From the NCBI GenBank assembly GCA_022264855.1, contig JABYQU010000051.1, forward strand, positions 62,001 to 126,000: a stretch of DNA of 64,000 nt, read 5' to 3'. A program made the position numbers and the translations under genes. The stretch comes from Lenzites betulinus (Eukaryota > Basidiomycota > Agaricomycetes > Polyporales > Polyporaceae). Below, in pieces: positions 58,833 through 64,000 of this stretch. Every line of letters begins with the position of its first letter. Position 1 is the first letter of the stretch. Below the pieces are notes generated by a model. That model did not search any database, had not been told where the DNA came from, and worked only from the letters and a program-made list of their open reading frames with translations.

Positions 58833-61800
58833 GGGCTGCGTCCCAGGCGGAGGTGGCGGTGGAGGCGACGTCCCGTACTGCGGTGACCCATAATTCACGG
58901 GGGGAGGCGGCGGCGGGAACGGGGACGACGCCGCGGGCGCATGGGCTTGGTACCCGCCATACTGCTGTTGCGGTTGGGAAGACGACGGGGGCGGCGGCGG
59001 GTACGGGGACTGCTGACCGTACGTCGGTGGCTGCTGCAGCTGCAGCTGCTGCGCGTAGGACGGGTATTGCGCGGGAGGCGGTGGCGGGCGTGTTGGGGGC
59101 GACGAGGGCGCGTTCGCGCTGCTACCGAACAGCCCGAGGGATGCGTACGGGTCCGGGGGCGGCGCGGAGGGCTGGCGCTGGTGCTGGTAGGACGGCTGCG
59201 AGGCGGGTTGGGGCGGCGGCGGTGGGAAGTATGACGCGGAGGGCTGGGTGGATGGCGGCGGCGGCGGGATCGATTGTGTGCGCTGTGGGTTAGGGGGTAT
59301 AGCGTAGTGCGATGTGGGTGGGGGCGGGGAGGACCATTGGTTCTGCGGCGGGGCGGGCGGGGGAGATGTCGGTCCGCGCAGGTTCATCGATGCGAAGGAG
59401 GACTCGAGGCCCATCGACGGCTTCGGTGGTGGCGGGGGGATCGGTGGCTTTCCGCCGGGCGTGGAAGATGGTGTAGACTTGGGGATGGATAGTCTCCGCT
59501 CCATCTCCGCCTGCGAGACGAGTCCTTCACGCTCCGTGGTGCGCTCTGAGATGAAGGATTCGGCGTTGCGCTTCAGGGCTCCGGCAAGCTCAGTGAGGTC
59601 GGTGTAAAACTGCAGTCCCTTACTGGAGGGATGTCAGTATCGTGTTCAAAATACGAGGCAAGCCGCGACACTCACGCAAGGCCATCGCGCACTTCCATGT
59701 ACACGTCTCGTGCGCGGGAGAATCTCCGCACGGTATCCTTCTTGCGCCGTTCGCGCTCCTCCCACTTCTTAGCGCCTGCGCCCCGCCCAGCCAAATCGCG
59801 CAACCCGCGCCACAGCTGCGTGAGTTCTTGGAGAGTGACCTGTTCGTGATGGACGGTCGCGGCGAGGCGTTGCTGGTAAGGGCGGAACTTCTCCAGCTCT
59901 CCGGCGAACAAAGTGCTTTCCACGCCGGTGTTGCGTCGGTTCAGGAGAAGTAAATGGGACACATCATCTTGTTGCACCTGGAAGGATATGTTAGTGGATC
60001 ATCCCGTTCAACACAAAATCAATTACCTTATCCTTGAGATCTTTGAGTACTTGACCACGCTCGTGCGAGATCTTGTTCAGCCGTCCGAGCCGTTCTTCAA
60101 TTTCGTCCACAAACTGGCTGATCTTGACCCTCTCCTGGTCGTCCGTCTCGCCCCCGACATCGATGTCAAGTAGATTCTCGGATCCGGCCCCACTACTTTC
60201 AGTGCTCGCTCGGAACACGTCCTCCACTTCCGGCGAGAGCAGCAGATGTATCTCGCTACGTACGGACTCCCAAAGACGAATGACCTGCTGATCCGACTGC
60301 GTGGCCGCTTCTAGCGCGGAAAAGTGGGACTTGAGATCCTGGCGCAGCGTCTTCGTGAGGGCCGCCGATGGCGCCTGCGTCCACAGGTGGTCGTACTTGA
60401 CCCGCATCGCCTCGCACTCTCTGCTCTCTGCGTCGAGGTCGCGGCTCACCGTCTCCAGCTCCCGCTTCACGGTATCCTTCATGCGCCCGAGTTCCGCGAC
60501 GATGCCCTCAACGCCCTCGCGCTCCTCCATGAGTGCGATGTCCTCCTTCCAGCGGCGCACCTCCACAGGGAGCTCCGCCTCTCCACCAACGCCGCCCTCT
60601 GCGATGGCACGAAAGCGCGCGAGGCCGTCCGTGATGCCGAGCGCCTCGAGCGCGCTCTTCACCGCGACCTCTGCATCCTCCGCGCCCTCAACCTCACCGC
60701 GCACGAGCTTCGCCTTCTCCTCCGAGTACACGCTCGCGCTCTCGTGCACGCTCAGCGGGACGAGGCGCACGAACATGTCCGGCCCGATCACCTTCTGCAC
60801 GTCCGGCGACGCGTACACCTCCTGGATCGTGATCGGCGTCGCGACGACCGCCTTGTCAATCTGCGGGAGCGTCTCGGGCGGGGGCAGGATCGCGTTGTAG
60901 ATGAGGTCGTTCTCGCGCTGCGCCTCGCTCTTCTTCTCGGAGATGAGCGCGAGGTGCGCCTTTGTGAGCTCCTGCAGCGCCGGGCCCGCGTCTGGGGGGA
61001 GGTTCGGCGACATCTGGGTGACGAAGACGGAGGCGAAGGAGGACGCAGTGCGGTTGGCCTCCTTCGCTGCGGTTTCGGCTACGGTGAAGCGGACGAGGGC
61101 TTCGCCGTGCTTTCCCGCTGCACTGTCAGCAAGACCACGGAAGTACTGGGATAGGGACGCGAAGTACTTTGCCTTGGCCTGATGGAAGGTCAGTACAGCG
61201 CATCCAGGCGAGCAGCGAATCGCATACCTGAATGACCGTCACCCAATTCCGGTCGAAGATGCCCTTCCCCATAAACTCCTTGACCTCCTCGGTCAGCGCA
61301 GTATACTGGAAGGCCGTCTGCGCAGCAATCTTCGCCACCAGCGCGTTGCTCTTCTTCTCGTCCGTACATTTCTCGAGAAAGACCTCTGTTCCCTGCGCGA
61401 GGATGATGCCGACGAGGAACTTGATGATCTCGCGACTGAGGTCGAGCGATGGTGCGTGCAAGAAGTTGTCATTGATGTACGTGAGCATGCCTGCCGTCGT
61501 GCGGAAGTAGTAGAATGCGCGCTTCAGGCCCTCGGGGTCCCCCCGGTTCTGCGACGCCGCGATGGCAGAGTGCGTCGCCGCGATCTGGAAGATGATGGAC
61601 GCCTTCTCGTACGCGATCGAGGTCTGGGTGATGAGCTTGTTCGTGAACGCGTCCCGCCACGGGAAGTTGACGCGGATTTCTGAGAAGCGGAGCTCGAGGA
61701 GCTCGAGCTGGCCAAAGTATTTGTGGAGCAAGTCCTTCGCTGCACTGTAGTGTGAGCATGCGGTCCTCAACCCAGCTTGGCTGTGGGCGGTACCCACCGG

Positions 61801-61996
61801 TCATATCACTCCCCGCGCCCTTCACCGCGTCCTGTCTACATCGTTGTAGGTTGGCGCATTCTTGCGAGTAGTTATCGGGATCCTCGCCGTACGAGTGTGC
61901 AATTGCATTGCGAATGGGAGTCGTCCAATCTACCTCTTCCGTCGTCTTCTTCGGAATAGAGATCATGGGCGAATTGTGCGCCGAAAGGAGCGACAT
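58701..61996 (-). CDS. BRO1: Bro1/ALIX-type vacuolar sorting protein
   Basis: ATG at 61996 gives MSLLSAHNSPMISIPKKTTEEVDW. The BRO1 domain follows: NAIAHSYGEDPDNYSQECANLQRCRQDAVKGAGSDMTG, an intron, then KDLLHKYFGQLELLELRFSE, FPWRDAF, YEKASIIFQIAATHSAIAA and EFMGKGIFDRNWVTVIQ. A long coiled V-domain-like region (61200-59640) carries DMFVRLVPLSVHESASVYSEEKAKLVRGEVE. The C-terminus is Pro/Gln-rich (PPPPP tracts, a run of about ten Gln) with YG repeats. Bro1 works with ESCRT-III at endosomes to recruit deubiquitinases in multivesicular-body sorting. The close relative Rim20/PalA has no such Pro/Gln tail. About four introns; no damage seen. Confidence 0.93.
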
Positions 61997-62357
61997 GGTA
62001 GCGGTCGCCTTCTACCAAAAACAACAAACCAACTGGGATATTTGCACGGCACCCAGCGAAATAGTCCGTGGAGGGAGACGAGAATACAGACGAGGTGGAG
62101 GTTGAGGTCAGAGGATGAAGGTGAGATGAGTACGCGCGCCGCGGCGGCGCAGCCACTGTGTAGCCGCTCACGTCACCGCGCGATACACACACACTTGACA
62201 TTCAGGCACGCATGCAGAATCACTCAGGGACTCTAAGATCTGAGCCGTTCGGACATGATAGAGGTTAAGTACTATTGTATGGTCCAGCACGTAGGTAACA
62301 GCAACACGTCTGGATGCAAGTGCTCTACATCTATCCGGGCAACGGTATTCATTACGC
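61997..62357. other. Intergenic between BRO1 start and ATP synthase gamma 3' end
   Basis: BRO1 promoter and the 3' flank of the gamma subunit gene, both transcribed leftward. Nothing else seen. Confidence 0.6.
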
Positions 62358-63507
62358 TCAGAGCGCACTCGCACCTGCGCTTGGACGTGAGTATCGACGC
62401 TCTCAGGCTCTGAGATACACCACGTACCGGTAATGATGTCGACCAGCTCGTTCGTGATGGCAGCCTGGCGACCACGGTTGTACTGCAGGGTCAGACGGTT
62501 AATCATGTCGCCCGCGTTCTTGGATGCATTGTCCATGGCGTTGCGACTAATGGCATGTTAGAATGGTCACTGCAAGACCGGCCGTTCCGTTTACGTACCG
62601 AGCGCTCTGCTCGCAAGCGTGACCCTCGACAAGGGCAGCGTAGATTGCGTTGGCAAAGGTGAACTCAGCCAAGTCCCGGGTGGAGTCGTCCTCCTGCTCG
62701 TACGCACGGAAACCAGCTGAACCGCGCGTGAGCGCTTAAATTTCAAGAACAGCGCAGGGAAAACCTACGCGACTCCTTGAGGAGAGCCTCAGGCTCGACC
62801 TCAATGATGGCGGGCTCGTACGAGATAGCGGAGACAAACTTGTTGTACACAATCGCAATCTTGTCGTAGGTGACGCCAGAGGTGAGGATGAGATCCGCGA
62901 CGCCGGCCGCGTCCGCGAAAGTCGGGATGTCGCGGCCAATCTGGTTGAAGGACATAACCAGGTTCTTGGGGAGCAAACGGGAGAGTTGCGCCTTGGACTT
63001 GTCGCCAATGACCATGACGGGGGAGTCCGCGGCAATCTTGTCCGGCTCTGCGAACTCACGGCGGGTCGCCTTCGTCACGGAAGAGTGGATACCACCGCAG
63101 AGACCCTTGTCGGAGGACACGACGATGAACAGGGTGCGCTTGCCAGCGTCCTCAGCGGCCGCGTGCGCGAAGAGTTCTGGACATATATTGGCGATTTGCT
63201 GAGCCTCCGGAGGGTCATGACATACCTGAGTTGGCAAGGCCGTACTCCTTGCCCGCCTGCATCGCACGCTGCGCCTTGGTCATTTTGGTGGACGCAATCA
63301 TTTTCATGGACTATGCTTATGATGTTAGGGACTTTCCGAGGAGGAAAGCGCGAGACAACGCACTTTCGTGATCTTCTCAATGTTCCTTACGGACTTGAGA
63401 CGCAGCTCAATCTCACGAAGCGTGGCCATGTTGCGAGCAGTGGTGGGCGCAGCCCCCAGCGCATTAGGCTGGGAAGCAATACGACCGAGCGTACGCCGAG
63501 CGAGCAT
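62358..63507 (-). CDS. ATP3: Mitochondrial ATP synthase subunit gamma
   Basis: ATG at 63507 opens a mitochondrial presequence-like leader ([13 protein letters not shown]), followed by [22 protein letters not shown]. Next come [69 protein letters not shown] and [38 protein letters not shown]. The final intron ends at CAG in GCGCAG, giving the terminal GASAL and TGA at 62358-62360, the expected conserved end. It is the central rotor shaft of F1-ATPase. It is divergent from the eIF2 beta gene with a 252 bp gap. All exons look intact. Confidence 0.95.
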
Positions 63508-63759
63508 GATGAAGGGATGAAGGAGTGGAGGTCGGGGTCGTCGTTGACGAGCACGTCGAGGTCGCCCGGGAAATGGCGGGTCGCATTTCGGGCGGAGTCT
63601 GAACGGCGAGTTTGCGGGCCGGGCGCGTCCCGGGGTGCTTTGCGCGGAGCTCGAATCGATCAGCACGACTCATCTCCGTGAAGTGATTGCACGGGCGTTG
63701 GTAGACTGTCTCTTCTCAACGACCTCTACGACGATAAACTCTTGTCGACACTGCCCAGC
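63508..63759. promoter_or_regulatory. Shared divergent promoter, ATP synthase gamma and eIF2 beta
   Basis: A 252 bp gap between two opposite ATGs, both for highly expressed conserved proteins. It must hold both core promoters. I see no TATA box. Confidence 0.55.
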
Positions 63760-64000
63760 ATGGCGTCCGAGGAACCTCTGTTTGATCCATCTCTGAAAAA
63801 GCGCAAGAAGAAGACCGTCGCGTTCTCCGAGGACCCTCTCGGCGCGGACGCCGACCCCACCACCCCCGCACCTGCTGATATCGACAATGTCACCGCGAAC
63901 GGAACAACCGTTGATATGGGTCCTACGACCGCGCATGAGCTCATGAAGCAAAATGAAGTCACCGAAGAGGATGGTGATAAGAAGGAGGCGGAGGATCTGA
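63760..64000 (+). CDS. Eukaryotic translation initiation factor 2 subunit beta, N-terminus, partial
   Basis: ATG at 63760, open to the window end. MASEEPLFDPSLKKRKKKTVAF with a Lys block is the typical N-terminus of eIF2 beta, where the poly-Lys stretches bind eIF5 and eIF2B-epsilon. It continues as an acidic linker (PTTAHELMKQNEVTEEDGDKKEAEDL). The zinc-binding C-terminal part lies outside the window. Confidence 0.8.
   Translation, partial: MASEEPLFDPSLKKRKKKTVAFSEDPLGADADPTTPAPADIDNVTANGTTVDMGPTTAHELMKQNEVTEEDGDKKEAEDL

Overview
The window is nuclear DNA of a filamentous basidiomycete, most likely a wood-decaying Agaricomycete. Supporting signs are genes split by many 45-60 nt GT-AG introns, a Plavaka-type transposon and a Helitron, the wreck of a class II lignin-modifying peroxidase, BAHD-type acyltransferases, and ordinary fungal housekeeping genes (ATP synthase gamma, eIF2 beta, Bro1, REEP/Yop1-like). 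No species name can be defended from the sequence alone.

Layout. (1) 1-15.6 kb is a nest of transposons. A decayed Helitron (Rep plus Pif1-type helicase plus a C-terminal cysteine-protease-like domain) is split by a 7055 bp Plavaka element at 1021-8075. Removing the element and one copy of a 2 bp GA target duplication restores the Helitron reading frame exactly. The Helitron is split again by a 2.4 kb foldback element at 9087-11507 with inverted repeats of about 575 bp. The Plavaka copy looks intact: a minus-strand zinc-finger transposase and a divergent plus-strand accessory gene. (2) 17-32 kb is an accessory island of unrecognised genes. Two F-box-like/nucleotidyltransferase-like paralogues (17.2 and 22.6 kb) are interspersed with four members of an uncharacterised multi-exon family (18.9, 20.6, 28.9 and 30.4 kb, the last broken by a nonsense codon). 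There is also a long unknown nuclear-looking gene at 25.4-28.0 kb. Four copies of a short repeat module sharing a GGCATAAATTAG core are scattered among them. (3) 32-38 kb holds an intron-containing tRNA-Arg(CCG), a class II peroxidase pseudogene, a small secreted cysteine-rich protein and a dispersed repeat. (4) 38.3-45.4 kb holds two tandem BAHD-type acyltransferases, a REEP/TB2-DP1-HVA22 membrane-shaping protein and a secreted endonuclease/exonuclease/phosphatase-family enzyme. (5) 46-55.4 kb holds a coiled-coil protein with an octapeptide PLPIP repeat, an AAA ATPase, a tRNA-Thr(CGT) and a secreted ferritin-like (Rds1-type) protein. (6) 55.4-58.7 kb is gene-poor, with the second copy of the 37 kb repeat and a clean 181 bp MITE. 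(7) 58.7-64 kb is a conserved housekeeping block: Bro1, ATP synthase gamma, and the start of eIF2 beta.

The housekeeping genes give no sign of forming one pathway. The candidate undescribed system is the 17-32 kb island, where two unknown families have been duplicated together and both show decay in one member (loss of presumed catalytic acidic residues; a nonsense codon). Exon boundaries are inferred by eye from GT-AG signals and reading-frame continuity. No alignments or database searches were run.
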